The notes under the pieces: generated by a model
The model's input: only the letters and a program-made list of their open reading frames with translations
What the model was told of the DNA's origin: nothing
The model's database searches: none
Shown here: piece after piece, positions 7,463-14,263 of the stretch
How positions within the stretch are numbered: position 1 is the first letter of the stretch
How the letters are laid out: each line of letters starts with the position of its first letter
NCBI RefSeq assembly: GCF_011440375.1
Contig: NZ_JAAOIR010000001.1
Span: 496,001-560,000 of the forward strand
Reading direction: 5' to 3'
DNA from: Halorubellus sp. JP-L1
GTDB taxonomy: Archaea > Halobacteriota > Halobacteria > Halobacteriales > Natrialbaceae
DNA: 64,000 nt
Translations under genes and position numbers: made by a program

Positions 7463-8128
7463 CTACGTGAAACGATCACGTAAACTCCTTAAAAGATAGA
7501 GGATAGGTCTTTGGCCGTCAAAGGGTTCAGCCGAAAACCTCCCTCGTTGGTAGAATATTTCTCCTATACCCCCTCCAAGCTTCCCCAAGAAAGCACCAAA
7601 TAGACTGGCCAGAGCAAACCAGACTACGACTCCTGATACTATATTTGGGACATCTTGAGAGAAGGTTGTTGCGAGTAAGATAGATAGTGCAAAAAGTCCT
7701 ACTCCGAGGAACATGAGTTGATTTCCGAGTGACTCTAATGAGTCCCAGTAGGTAGATTCGTAGCCCGGAATCACAGTTTGAGCTATCTCTCGGCCTTTAT
7801 CCTCCGAGAATTTCTCTGGGTCGAGTTCCTCATACTCAACTAAATCCTCTAACGAGGGGAGTCCTTCGGGTGATTTGTCTCCTTCCCCAATCCACCACAT
7901 GTGCCTTCCGGAAGCCTTCTGGTGACCAAGAACGCCTTGCTCGTTGAGCGTCTCCAGACGGTTGTTCAAGCCAGTACTGGAGTAATCGTATTCCCCAATC
8001 TCGTTGATTTGGGAGGTCAACAGCGCTGGAGGATCGTCGTCCTTCGTTGCACGCATGATTAAATCGATCAACTCGCCATCGGTGGCCTTCGAGTCGGAGG
8101 CTTGTTTCTCGGTATCGGACTTCGCCAT
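7463..8128 (-). CDS. Winged-helix protein with two membrane segments, 221 aa
   Basis: The N-terminal ~90 residues look like a winged helix ('ALLTSQINEIGEYDYSSTGL', 'RLETLNEQGVLGHQ'). Two hydrophobic spans follow at about residues 137-155 ('LMFLGVGLFALSILLATTF') and 160-182. It has a basic tail. Base composition is lower in GC than its neighbours, hinting at a separate origin. It is not in an operon with orc1/cdc6, which starts 81 bases away. A membrane-tethered regulator is plausible but not established. Confidence 0.7.
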   Translation of the reverse strand: MAKSDTEKQASDSKATDGELIDLIMRATKDDDPPALLTSQINEIGEYDYSSTGLNNRLETLNEQGVLGHQKASGRHMWWIGEGDKSPEGLPSLEDLVEYEELDPEKFSEDKGREIAQTVIPGYESTYWDSLESLGNQLMFLGVGLFALSILLATTFSQDVPNIVSGVVVWFALASLFGAFLGKLGGGIGEIFYQRGRFSAEPFDGQRPILYLLRSLRDRFT

Positions 8129-8513
8129 GGATGAAGTTCGGGCTATTTCACGAAACCGGTGTCGTATGGTGATTTGGAGTAGCCCAACTCTCTTCTATTT
8201 CGATTAATCCAAGTGTGCCCTTTAATACTTGTTGGCTGCATATAAAGAGATACAGCAACACACACGAACCAGATACTATTGCACGAGTAGTCTGGTACCG
8301 ACCGTAGAAAGCCCCCGACCGGGAGAAACCCCCCAGCCGAGGACCCTTCCAAAGATCCGGATGGAGTGTTCCTCCCGCGTCGGAGAACCGCGGGGTGGAG
8401 CTCACCGATGCTCCTGCATACAGGGTTACGTGCTCACCTACCCTAAACGGACCTGTTCGTTTAGGCCAAGTGGCCCACCGCAGGCGTCCACCCCATTGCA
8501 GCAACAGATATCC
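8129..8513. other. 385-base divergent intergenic region
   Basis: Divergent gap between the membrane winged-helix gene and the 234-aa gene. It includes AT-rich promoter-like sequence around 8215-8250 and the CCTAAACG/CGTTTAGG palindrome at 8442-8465. No gene is seen on either strand that I trust. Confidence 0.5.
8442..8465. promoter_or_regulatory. CCTAAACG / CGTTTAGG inverted repeat
   Basis: Perfect 8-base arms at 8442-8449 and 8458-8465, separated by 8 bases, about 50 bases upstream of the ATG at 8514. The position suits an operator or promoter-proximal site for that gene. Confidence 0.45.
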
Positions 8514-9218
8514 ATGAAAGCTGGAGCTATCAACCTCGTCACGACGCCTGGGGACGGGTTCACGAGTCCGAACTCTCCCCTCGAACGAATCGAACACGAA
8601 CACAAACTACGATCGACGCTCGACCCACGGTCAGACGGATTCCAGACCTCTCTCGATGGCCCATCCTTCGCCGAAGGGACCATCTACCGGGAAGAGCTGG
8701 TCGATATCAAGACCAAGCGAATCACTGAGACCGGGAAGCTCGAGGTCGACGAGGAACGGAAAGAACGGCAGATCAACGAGACGCCGTTCCTCTACATCAA
8801 AGGCGAAGCCTGGATTCCGCGAAGCACGGGATCGCCAGCAGCGCGAAACATCTTCGAACAGATCACGGGGTCGAACATTATGGAAGCAAGAATCGACACC
8901 GAGTCCTTCGCCCGCGAGCATTCAGAGGCCACTCTGCGAGACGTTATCGGTCCAGATACGGAGGGCCAACTATCGTCGATTCGAGCATCAGGCCCCAACG
9001 CAGGCTCAGATAGCCTGACCAAGCGAATTGGAGATTCGAGGGTTCAGACTAGCTACGAGAACCTCGAATGGCGTGACCGGCGCCTCTACATGACGCTCAC
9101 GAAGAGCGGGTACGTCGAGATCTACAGAGATCAGAGCGGAGGTGACATAACCAGCAGCGAGTTCGCGCACTTCATAGTAGACGAAGTGTTGCCACACGCC
9201 TACATCCCAGACGAATAG
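8514..9218 (+). CDS. Viral protein, 234 aa; paralogue of the 1052-1828 product
   Basis: Function unknown. The second half (about residues 90-232) resembles the 258-aa protein near the left edge, with matched 'FLYIKGEAW', 'NIFEQI', 'ARIDTESFARE', 'SGYVEIY' and 'VDEVLPHAYIP' blocks. It lacks the zinc ribbon of that paralogue. Start ATG at 8514 chosen because upstream sequence in this frame loses coding character and contains the palindrome. It is one of few rightward genes in the provirus and is alone in its unit, perhaps followed by the small ORF at 9320. Confidence 0.65.
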   Translation: MKAGAINLVTTPGDGFTSPNSPLERIEHEHKLRSTLDPRSDGFQTSLDGPSFAEGTIYREELVDIKTKRITETGKLEVDEERKERQINETPFLYIKGEAWIPRSTGSPAARNIFEQITGSNIMEARIDTESFAREHSEATLRDVIGPDTEGQLSSIRASGPNAGSDSLTKRIGDSRVQTSYENLEWRDRRLYMTLTKSGYVEIYRDQSGGDITSSEFAHFIVDEVLPHAYIPDE

Positions 9219-9319
9219 ACCACGAGTAGCACAGGGATCCTCTCTCAGGGTCCACCCCTTCATCGCCATACAAGTACCTCGCGGCCATCTACTCGGATAG
9301 CAAACGGAGGTGATACACC

Positions 9320-9460
9320 CTGAAGAGAACAACACTGGACGTCTTACCGCCATACGGCAAGCCCGAAGTGACAACCACGAGCGAGAGCGCGAATACCGTC
9401 GCTCTCGTCGGATCGCTGGTCGTCGGCGCAATTGCGCTGAAGGCCGTCTTTACGAAATAG
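9320..9460 (+). CDS. Possible small membrane protein with non-standard start, 46 aa
   Basis: The frame encodes a polar N terminus then 'SANTVALVGSLVVGAIALKAVF', a convincing single membrane helix with a Lys at the end. There is no ATG, GTG or TTG upstream: a stop at 9311-9313 precedes it. A strong ribosome-binding sequence (GGAGGTGAT, 9306-9314) ends 5 bases before a CTG at 9320, so CTG initiation is proposed. A GTG further in (at 9368) would leave a shorter product. The remaining gap 9219-9319 shows nothing. Confidence 0.4.
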   Translation: MKRTTLDVLPPYGKPEVTTTSESANTVALVGSLVVGAIALKAVFTK

Positions 9461-9470
9461 ACGCGAATGG

Positions 9471-9701
9471 TTACTGCTGGCTGCGGTAGTATCGCGAATG
9501 GACGTGGCGTTGGGGGCACGTCGATTCGTGCTCGATTTCGTCAACGTTCATGTGGCTCTCCCAGCAGGCGACGCAGACGACCTCGCCGGTCGGTTCCCCA
9601 TTGTGGATACCCGCACTCGAGTACGTCCGTGGATAGCTCGGCAGGTAGAACTCCGTGTTCGGATGTGCGAACGAGAGCTCGCGCGCCTCTCCGAGCACCA
9701 T
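9471..9701 (-). CDS. Small viral Cys/His protein, 76 aa
   Basis: A 76-residue protein with CVACW and a following His/Cys-rich region (HMNVDEIEHESTCPQRHVH) that may bind one zinc ion. The ATG at 9701 overlaps the upstream TGA; a GTG one codon before is possible. It is the last gene of the leftward small-protein operon. Not recognised. Confidence 0.6.
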   Translation of the reverse strand: MVLGEARELSFAHPNTEFYLPSYPRTYSSAGIHNGEPTGEVVCVACWESHMNVDEIEHESTCPQRHVHSRYYRSQQ

Positions 9702-9982
9702 CACTCGCCACCCCCGAATTGGTCAGGTCCCGGTGTGGACTTACCAGACCGTTCACCGCCGTCCGTAGCCGCAACTAAGGTCGTCTGCTCGCCGGGAATC
9801 TCCTCGGAGCAGTCGTGTTCCACCCCGTTGTGCGCCGCCCCGGTGAACCAGCCGCAGGCATCGCAGCGCCAGGGGTTCCAGGGCCAGCTCTCGTCGACGC
9901 CCTTGCAGTCAAAGCAGAGTCCACTCGGGTCGCCGCGCTCAACGTCGTCGAGCCACGCGCCGCATCGGTCGCAATCGCTCAT
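9701..9982 (-). CDS. Viral double zinc-ribbon protein, 93 aa
   Basis: Three Cys pairs are visible: CDRC near residue 4, CFDC near 23 and CDAC near 40, the last followed by a Trp-flanked segment and 'HNGVEHDC'. This gives one or two zinc ribbons and an acidic C-terminal tail. Such proteins are frequent in haloarchaeal viruses and plasmids. The start overlaps the upstream gene. Role unknown. Confidence 0.65.
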   Translation of the reverse strand: MSDCDRCGAWLDDVERGDPSGLCFDCKGVDESWPWNPWRCDACGWFTGAAHNGVEHDCSEEIPGEQTTLVAATDGGERSGKSTPGPDQFGGGE

Positions 9983-10182
9983 CGGTCGACCTCCTTCATC
10001 TCGTGGTCGACCGCGTAGGAGCACATCCAGTGGCTCTCGCGGTTCAGTCGATTCTTCTCCTTGATCGCGGCTGTGACCTTGTCGAACGGCCCCGCTTCGA
10101 TTCGCCCTTCATCGGCCCCGCCATCGGAGACGACCAGGTACCGACCGGTGGGAACGAACCGTGAAGTTCCGTCCTCAGACAT
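9979..10182 (-). CDS. Small viral protein, 67 aa
   Basis: Starts MSEDGTSRFVPTGRYLVVSDGG; an in-frame start 12 bases upstream is also possible. The beta-rich first half with 'FDKVTAAIKEKNRLNRES' helix and a single Cys gives no recognisable family. The stop overlaps the start of the zinc-ribbon gene. A TATA-like AT stretch near 10300-10315 could drive it separately from the upstream gene. Confidence 0.6.
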   Translation of the reverse strand: MSEDGTSRFVPTGRYLVVSDGGADEGRIEAGPFDKVTAAIKEKNRLNRESHWMCSYAVDHEMKEVDR

Positions 10183-10347
10183 ACCAATCACCACCCACGG
10201 CTACGCGTTCACCGTCTACAGGACGTGGGAGGGGGCAGAGTGGGGGGAGTTCCCACGCCCCCTCAGACATGTTGCCTAACTCACTGATGCTATTTCGGAA
10301 AGGGGTAAAATTTGCGGTGCCGCTCGTAGATGTAGCAGTCTGGTCGG

Positions 10348-10626
10348 TCATGCGTTGTGGCCTCCGATGTCGTCGGCGCTGTAGTCGTTCCGGAGCGTTG
10401 CCGCGAGCGTCGGCCGCGTCCCGGCCCGCTCCGCCGGGCTCCCGCACGATCCACACAGCTCGAGGCCGCGAAGCACCCGGTGCGTCACCGGCACCGCCTT
10501 CGACCCGCGGTGCGAGCGCTGGAGCGGCTCGCAGTCCTCGTCGACGTGATACCGCGTGTGCTCCCCGCCACCCTTCACGACGTAGACCTCGTCCTGGTCG
10601 ACGTCGTCCGCGAACACTTCAGGCAT
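10348..10626 (-). CDS. Small viral protein with CxxC motif, 92 aa
   Basis: Contains 'TRYHVDEDCEPLQRS' and 'LELCGSCGSPAE', a likely single zinc site made from separated Cys/His residues. The start at 10626 overlaps the end of the SWIM gene by eight bases. Function unknown. Confidence 0.6.
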   Translation of the reverse strand: MPEVFADDVDQDEVYVVKGGGEHTRYHVDEDCEPLQRSHRGSKAVPVTHRVLRGLELCGSCGSPAERAGTRPTLAATLRNDYSADDIGGHNA

Positions 10627-10960
10627 CCTCACCCACCACACTGTCGAGCGCGTCGACGAGCCGCGGATCCATATCGTGCTCTTTGATACAACCGGGGATC
10701 TCGCGCTCGCCGAGCTCGAACTCGACGCGCCGCCGATGCTTGCACCCACCGTCGGGACACCGGTACTGCGCATCCTCGCACGTGCACATCCCGCTGCGGA
10801 GGTCGACGAAGTACTGCGCGCCACTTTCGCCGTAGACGTGATAGCACCCGGGCGTGTCCCGGAGGGAGTGTACGAAGAGGTACTCGCAGGCGGCGCGGAT
10901 GTCGCGCTCGGTGACTGCGACGATCGTGTTCGTGTCGCCGCCGCTGGTGGTGGCGCTCAT
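10619..10960 (-). CDS. SWIM zinc-finger protein, 113 aa
   Basis: Residues ~50-80 carry the SWIM pattern CxC...CxH ('GMCTCEDAQYRCPDGGCKHRRRVEFELG'-type arrangement), preceded by a beta hairpin (QYFVDLRSG). SWIM fingers bind DNA or proteins and occur in many haloarchaeal mobile elements. The N-terminal helix region and acidic tail are extra. The protein is encoded in the middle of a string of overlapping small genes, so it is probably an early accessory factor. Confidence 0.75.
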   Translation of the reverse strand: MSATTSGGDTNTIVAVTERDIRAACEYLFVHSLRDTPGCYHVYGESGAQYFVDLRSGMCTCEDAQYRCPDGGCKHRRRVEFELGEREIPGCIKEHDMDPRLVDALDSVVGEDA

Positions 10961-11181
10961 GGCTGGGGCCCCGTGGCGACCGCTGGAGCGTCCATCTCGA
11001 GGCTGACGTCGTCGACGCGCTCGCGGTCCAGGATCCGCCACCCACACCCGGTCAACTCTTCGGTGGTCTGCCACCACGTGCCTGGCGTCCTACGCTCGAT
11101 GCGCGTGAACCGCAGGCGCTTCTTCGGCCCGCGAGGCTCCTCGAACGTGACTGCGAACGTGCCGCGTGGCGCAGGAGTCAT
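10957..11181 (-). CDS. Small viral protein, 74 aa
   Basis: Beta-rich small protein (TFAVTFEEPRGPKKRLRFTRIERRTPGTWWQTTEE). Its ATG overlaps the upstream TGA and its stop overlaps the SWIM gene start. No Cys pair, no membrane helix. Not recognised. Confidence 0.6.
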   Translation of the reverse strand: MTPAPRGTFAVTFEEPRGPKKRLRFTRIERRTPGTWWQTTEELTGCGWRILDRERVDDVSLEMDAPAVATGPQP

Positions 11182-11459
11182 AGCTCACGCACCTCCTGGC
11201 ACCCGGGCGAGATCTCATCGGTAGCGGCGACCTTGTCGAGGACGGGGACGAAGTCGGTCTCCTGGCAGAGCTGGGAGACCGCCCACTGGAGGCGTTGACG
11301 GTCGGATTCGAACGCGCTCTCGTTCTCGAGGCTGTCCGCGACGAGCTCCAGGAGGTACATGATGTCGTTGTCGACGCCGTCGGTCGCCTCGCGGAGGTCG
11401 CTCGCGAGCTGGTCGCGCGTCGCCGCACTCATCTCGTACTCAGGTAGGTGCGCGGGCAT
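11178..11459 (-). CDS. Small helical viral protein, 93 aa
   Basis: Mostly helical, acidic protein (ATRDQLASDLREATDGVDNDIMYLLELVADSLENES...). Start at 11459, where the ATG overlaps the upstream TGA. No family recognised. Confidence 0.6.
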   Translation of the reverse strand: MPAHLPEYEMSAATRDQLASDLREATDGVDNDIMYLLELVADSLENESAFESDRQRLQWAVSQLCQETDFVPVLDKVAATDEISPGCQEVREL

Positions 11460-11653
11460 CAGTCGCTTCCCTCCGGGAGAGCGGCCTCGAGGCCGCGAGC
11501 GCAGCCCGCGCACAGTGCGAACGCGCGCTTGTCGATGTCGTCGACGTCGTGCGGGCTCACCGAGTAGGAGACGAACATGCCGTCGGTCGGTTCGTCTTCG
11601 CCGACGGTGTACTCGGTCTCGCAGCCGGGGCGGTCGCACGTGTAGTGCCCCAT
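11459..11653 (-). CDS. Small viral zinc-binding protein, 64 aa
   Basis: Cys residues at 'MGHYTCDRPGCETEY' and 'FALCAGCARGLE' form a two-pair zinc site with ~36 residues between them. The acidic linker is typical of halophilic ribbons. Starts and stops overlap both neighbours. Confidence 0.65.
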   Translation of the reverse strand: MGHYTCDRPGCETEYTVGEDEPTDGMFVSYSVSPHDVDDIDKRAFALCAGCARGLEAALPEGSD

Positions 11654-12000
11654 CAGTCGTCACCTCCGGTACTCCAGGCCTGCTCGATCGGGACGTGCGC
11701 GAGGCGGCCGCGCGGGAAGTCGTACGTCTGCGTGTCTCCCCACGTGTGGACGCCGTCGATTGTGATGTCGGAGAGGTAGACGCACTCGTAGACGGTGTCG
11801 TCCGCACGCACCGGCAGGTACGGATGCGTCTTGTACCCGAGGAGATCGAAGTCCTCCTCGTCGTGGTACTCGGCGAGGCCGTCCGCGACCTCGCGAACGA
11901 CGAACAGCGGCTGGCGCGTGACGAGGTCGAACGCGATCCCGCCCGACATCGGCTCGGTCTGCACGCCCTCGAGTCCGAGTTCGGTGTTGTGCTCGGGCAT
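11653..12000 (-). CDS. Viral protein, 115 aa
   Basis: Not recognised. A soluble acidic protein with 'GIAFDLVTRQPLFVVREVADGLAEYHDEEDFDLLGYKTHPYLPV' and later 'TQTYDFPRGRLAHVPIE'. The pattern suggests a small beta-barrel-like fold. ATG at 12000 overlaps the upstream TGA. Confidence 0.6.
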   Translation of the reverse strand: MPEHNTELGLEGVQTEPMSGGIAFDLVTRQPLFVVREVADGLAEYHDEEDFDLLGYKTHPYLPVRADDTVYECVYLSDITIDGVHTWGDTQTYDFPRGRLAHVPIEQAWSTGGDD

Positions 12001-12323
12001 CAGTCGTCGCCTCCGTTGCGCTTCCGGCGGTCGTCCTCGCTGATCCCGATCTCGCTGTGCGGGCCGTGACTCCGCCACCCGCGCTTGCCTTCGATGTAGC
12101 GCTCCCAGGCTTCGAGCCGGCGGCCGTCCAGGTGCTCGACGTGGTCGAGTTCGCGGCCGTCGAAGACGACGACGGCGTCGGCGGGCCGGTAGTAGTGGTG
12201 CGTGTAGCCCTCGGCGTCAGTGCCGAGGGTGAACGAGCGCGCGATCTGGTCGACGACGTCCTGCGTGACCTGGCGCTGGGTCGATGCGATACCGTTTTTC
12301 TGTTGGGGGTTCGTAGCTGACAT
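12000..12323 (-). CDS. Viral protein, first gene of the small-protein operon, 107 aa
   Basis: Starts MSATNPQQKNGIASTQRQV. A helical N-terminal part is followed by 'HHYYRPADAVVVFDGRELDHVEHLDGRRLEAWERYIEGKRGW', which looks like a compact domain. The ATG at 12323 was preferred over a farther upstream start because the region upstream is promoter-like. It heads about ten overlapping leftward genes down to 9471. Function unknown. Confidence 0.6.
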   Translation of the reverse strand: MSATNPQQKNGIASTQRQVTQDVVDQIARSFTLGTDAEGYTHHYYRPADAVVVFDGRELDHVEHLDGRRLEAWERYIEGKRGWRSHGPHSEIGISEDDRRKRNGGDD

Positions 12324-12409
12324 TGCTTCCTCACTTCCTGTGAAGAAGCGCGGTCGGGCGTGTTCCAGCACGCCCCGGCCTTTCTGCGACCGGCGTCCCG
12401 CGCCTCCTA

Positions 12410-12480
12410 TAGTATACACTATGCTGTATATCCATAAAGGTTAGCATCATAGCCGCAACGTTGACAGTATATCCGCAATC
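12410..12480. promoter_or_regulatory. AT-rich divergent promoter with repeated C(A/T)GTATATCC boxes
   Basis: Between the leftward small-protein operon and the rightward 12511 gene lies an AT-rich stretch in GC-rich DNA. It contains CTGTATATCC at 12424-12433 and CAGTATATCC at 12465-12474, plus TATAGTATACACTATG just upstream. These look like TATA/BRE elements, or operators for a shared regulator, serving both directions. The second box is about 37 bases before the ATG at 12511. Confidence 0.5.
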
Positions 12481-12510
12481 CCTTTGGCAGCAGGGTACAC
12501 AAGATACTGT

Positions 12511-12756
12511 ATGGGCGACGCACAACCCAGTGTCATGGCCGACCGCCGTGCACTCCTCACCGACCGCGAACGCGAGATCATCTCCGGCGAAGACGAAGAC
12601 ATCAGCGACGACTACCGATACCAGACCATCAGCCGCATCCGAAAGCGCCTCGACCGCCTCGAGGGCGACCTCGAAGCCCTCGACGCCCACGGCGACCTCG
12701 GCGACGAACTCCGCGACATCGTCTGCAACGGTGGTGAAGATGCCGAGTCCGAGTAA
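12511..12756 (+). CDS. Haloarchaeal small helical protein, 81 aa
   Basis: Contains 'ADRRALLTDREREIISGEDEDISDDYRYQTISRIRKRLDRLEGDLEALDAH', a type of short acidic helical protein I recognise as common in haloarchaeal genomes and proviruses without a known function. ATG at 12511 preferred; ATG at 12535 would remove eight residues. It overlaps the J-domain gene by 17 bases, so the two are co-transcribed. Confidence 0.7.
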   Translation: MGDAQPSVMADRRALLTDREREIISGEDEDISDDYRYQTISRIRKRLDRLEGDLEALDAHGDLGDELRDIVCNGGEDAESE

Positions 12757-13390
12757 GATCGACCGGACGGGGGGCGAGATCGACTGGCCACCCACGCTCG
12801 ATCGAACATCCGACGGCGAACGCGCGTCCACGAGCAAGTTCTCGGTGACGCTCGCCTCGGCGCTCTCCGGGATTGAGACGGAGCTCGAGGACCGCCTCGA
12901 CGTCGACGACTACCGGATCAGTACCGCCGCCCCACACCGCAAGCGAGACGGCCGCCCGTACGCGGACGCGAGCCCGGACGACCCCGGGATCGTCGTGCGC
13001 TGGTCGATGGATGGCGAACAGTACGCGATCGCCGCCGACCACTACACTGGTCTCCGCGACAACGCCCGTGCGCTCGGGCTCTACCTCACCGAGAAGCGGA
13101 AGATGGACGACCGACCGGTCCGCACTGGACAGAGCGAGTTCGCGACCGCCCGCCTCCCGCCCGCCGATGGCGAGCCCGATGCGGTCGCGGCGCCGCTCGC
13201 TCGGTCGTCAAACGGGATGCCGGAAGCGGAGGCCCGCGAGGTGCTCGGCGTGACCGCGGACACGGATCCGGACGTCGTCGAGGCGAGTGTGCGTCGCCTC
13301 AGTCGGAAGCACCATCCCGATAGCGGGGAAGTCCCTGATCGGGAGACGTTTGCGCGAGTGCGGAAAGCGGAATCCATTCTGCTCGACTGA
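12740..13390 (+). CDS. J-domain (DnaJ-like) viral protein, 216 aa
   Basis: The C-terminal ~60 residues form a J domain: 'EAREVLGVTADTDPDVVEASVRRLSRKHHPDSGE' with the diagnostic HPD, followed by helix IV. The first ~150 residues are a different, unassigned domain with 'SGIETELEDRLDVDDYRIS' and 'WSMDGEQYAIAADHY'. J domains stimulate Hsp70 (DnaK) ATPase, so the protein may recruit host DnaK to a viral substrate. The start overlaps the upstream gene. J-domain call secure; the role is inferred. Confidence 0.8.
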   Translation: MPSPSKIDRTGGEIDWPPTLDRTSDGERASTSKFSVTLASALSGIETELEDRLDVDDYRISTAAPHRKRDGRPYADASPDDPGIVVRWSMDGEQYAIAADHYTGLRDNARALGLYLTEKRKMDDRPVRTGQSEFATARLPPADGEPDAVAAPLARSSNGMPEAEAREVLGVTADTDPDVVEASVRRLSRKHHPDSGEVPDRETFARVRKAESILLD

Positions 13391-13612
13391 CGCCGATCTC
13401 TCCCCGGCTAACTAGCTACTGGGGCTAGTTCTGGTCCAGAACGCTGGGACCTACTGCTGGAAATCTTGCTTATTGAGGTTCATTTCAGAGCTGATGGAGC
13501 AAATTTGGTGAGTAGGTATCCATATGACTTGCTCAGGTCTATCCAAATATCAGTCTTGGTAATCGCGGTGGGTCTCCGATACGCTTATCTCCACAAGTTT
13601 TCAACGCGGATT

Positions 13613-13855
13613 ATGGCAACTACAGACAGCCTCTCCGTTACCATGCGGGTTCTTCAGTCCGTATCAGCGCAGACGGGCGTCGAGACGTTGGAGTTACCTC
13701 CCTTGTATGATTCTGTTGATCCTGAAGCACTAGATGCGATAGTGGATGATTTAGATGAAGGAGTAATCCAATTTCAGTACGCTGGGCAGAAGGTGATTGT
13801 TCAAAACGACGGAACGGTCAGTATCTCTGAAATCGCGGACTGTTCCCCCGAATAG
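13613..13855 (+). CDS. HalOD1 output-domain protein, 80 aa
   Basis: The protein is almost entirely a HalOD1 domain: 'LSVTMRVLQSVSAQTGVETLELPPLYDSVDPEALDAIVDDLD' then a short beta part 'VIQFQYAGQKVIVQNDGTVSI'. HalOD1 is a haloarchaeal domain of unknown function often found alone or fused to receiver domains. The ATG at 13613 lies about 25 bases after a TATA-like sequence (CTTATC region near 13585), fitting a leaderless transcript. A longer frame upstream lacks coding character. Confidence 0.8.
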   Translation: MATTDSLSVTMRVLQSVSAQTGVETLELPPLYDSVDPEALDAIVDDLDEGVIQFQYAGQKVIVQNDGTVSISEIADCSPE

Positions 13856-13921
13856 GAGATCGTTGCCACCGTCTCGACGCCCGAGTGAAACTGCTGTACG
13901 AAGAGTAACCTCAAACCGAAT

Positions 13922-13959
13922 TCACACCCGACGGCTGGTCGCCTCGACCCGTCGCTCGA
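13922..13959 (-). pseudogene. Remnant of a tail-gene 3' end
   Basis: On the minus strand this stretch encodes LERRVEATSRRV followed by a stop, identical to the last 12 residues of the 901-aa tail protein that ends at 14264. The DNA copies differ by several bases over about 36. It looks like the original gene end left behind after a recombination replaced the coding part, or a partial duplication. Confidence 0.6.
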
Positions 13960-13984
13960 GTCCGTTCCGACCCAGGGCTATAGA

Positions 13985-14032
13985 CCTCGAAAGAAAACGG
14001 TCGGAGGCTACCATGTCAGGTCCCTCCGACCG
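13985..14032 (-). terminator. Hairpin terminator of the leftward tail operon
   Basis: CGGTCGGAGG (13998-14007) pairs perfectly with CCTCCGACCG (14023-14032) across a 15-base loop. Reading leftward, the stem is followed directly by TTTTCTTTC. It lies about 230 bases past the last tail gene and before the convergent HalOD1 gene. Confidence 0.6.
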
Positions 14033-14263
14033 GAAATGGGGCTTGGGGGTGGGGTGCCTCTGTAGGCCGGTGAGAGGTGGGCCGTCTTGTTTCCCCCTAG
14101 GGAGCTCTTACTCAGTCAGTCGTGGTGGGCCTGTCCCCATCTGGGATTTGGGAGCGACGGCCCTGGTCTCACCAGTAGGAACAGTCATGCGAATGGGGTT
14201 AAGCCTGGGCACAAAGATATTAGGCTGGTCAGTAACCCCCTCACACAACTTCAACCGACGACA

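Larger units (their letters stand above)
13856..14263. other. 408-base intergenic region: terminator and duplicated tail-gene end
   Basis: Converging region between the HalOD1 gene and the end of the tail operon. It contains a duplicate of the last codons of the 901-aa tail gene (13922-13959) and a strong hairpin followed, on the minus strand, by a T-rich run (13985-14032). No gene is seen. Confidence 0.6.
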
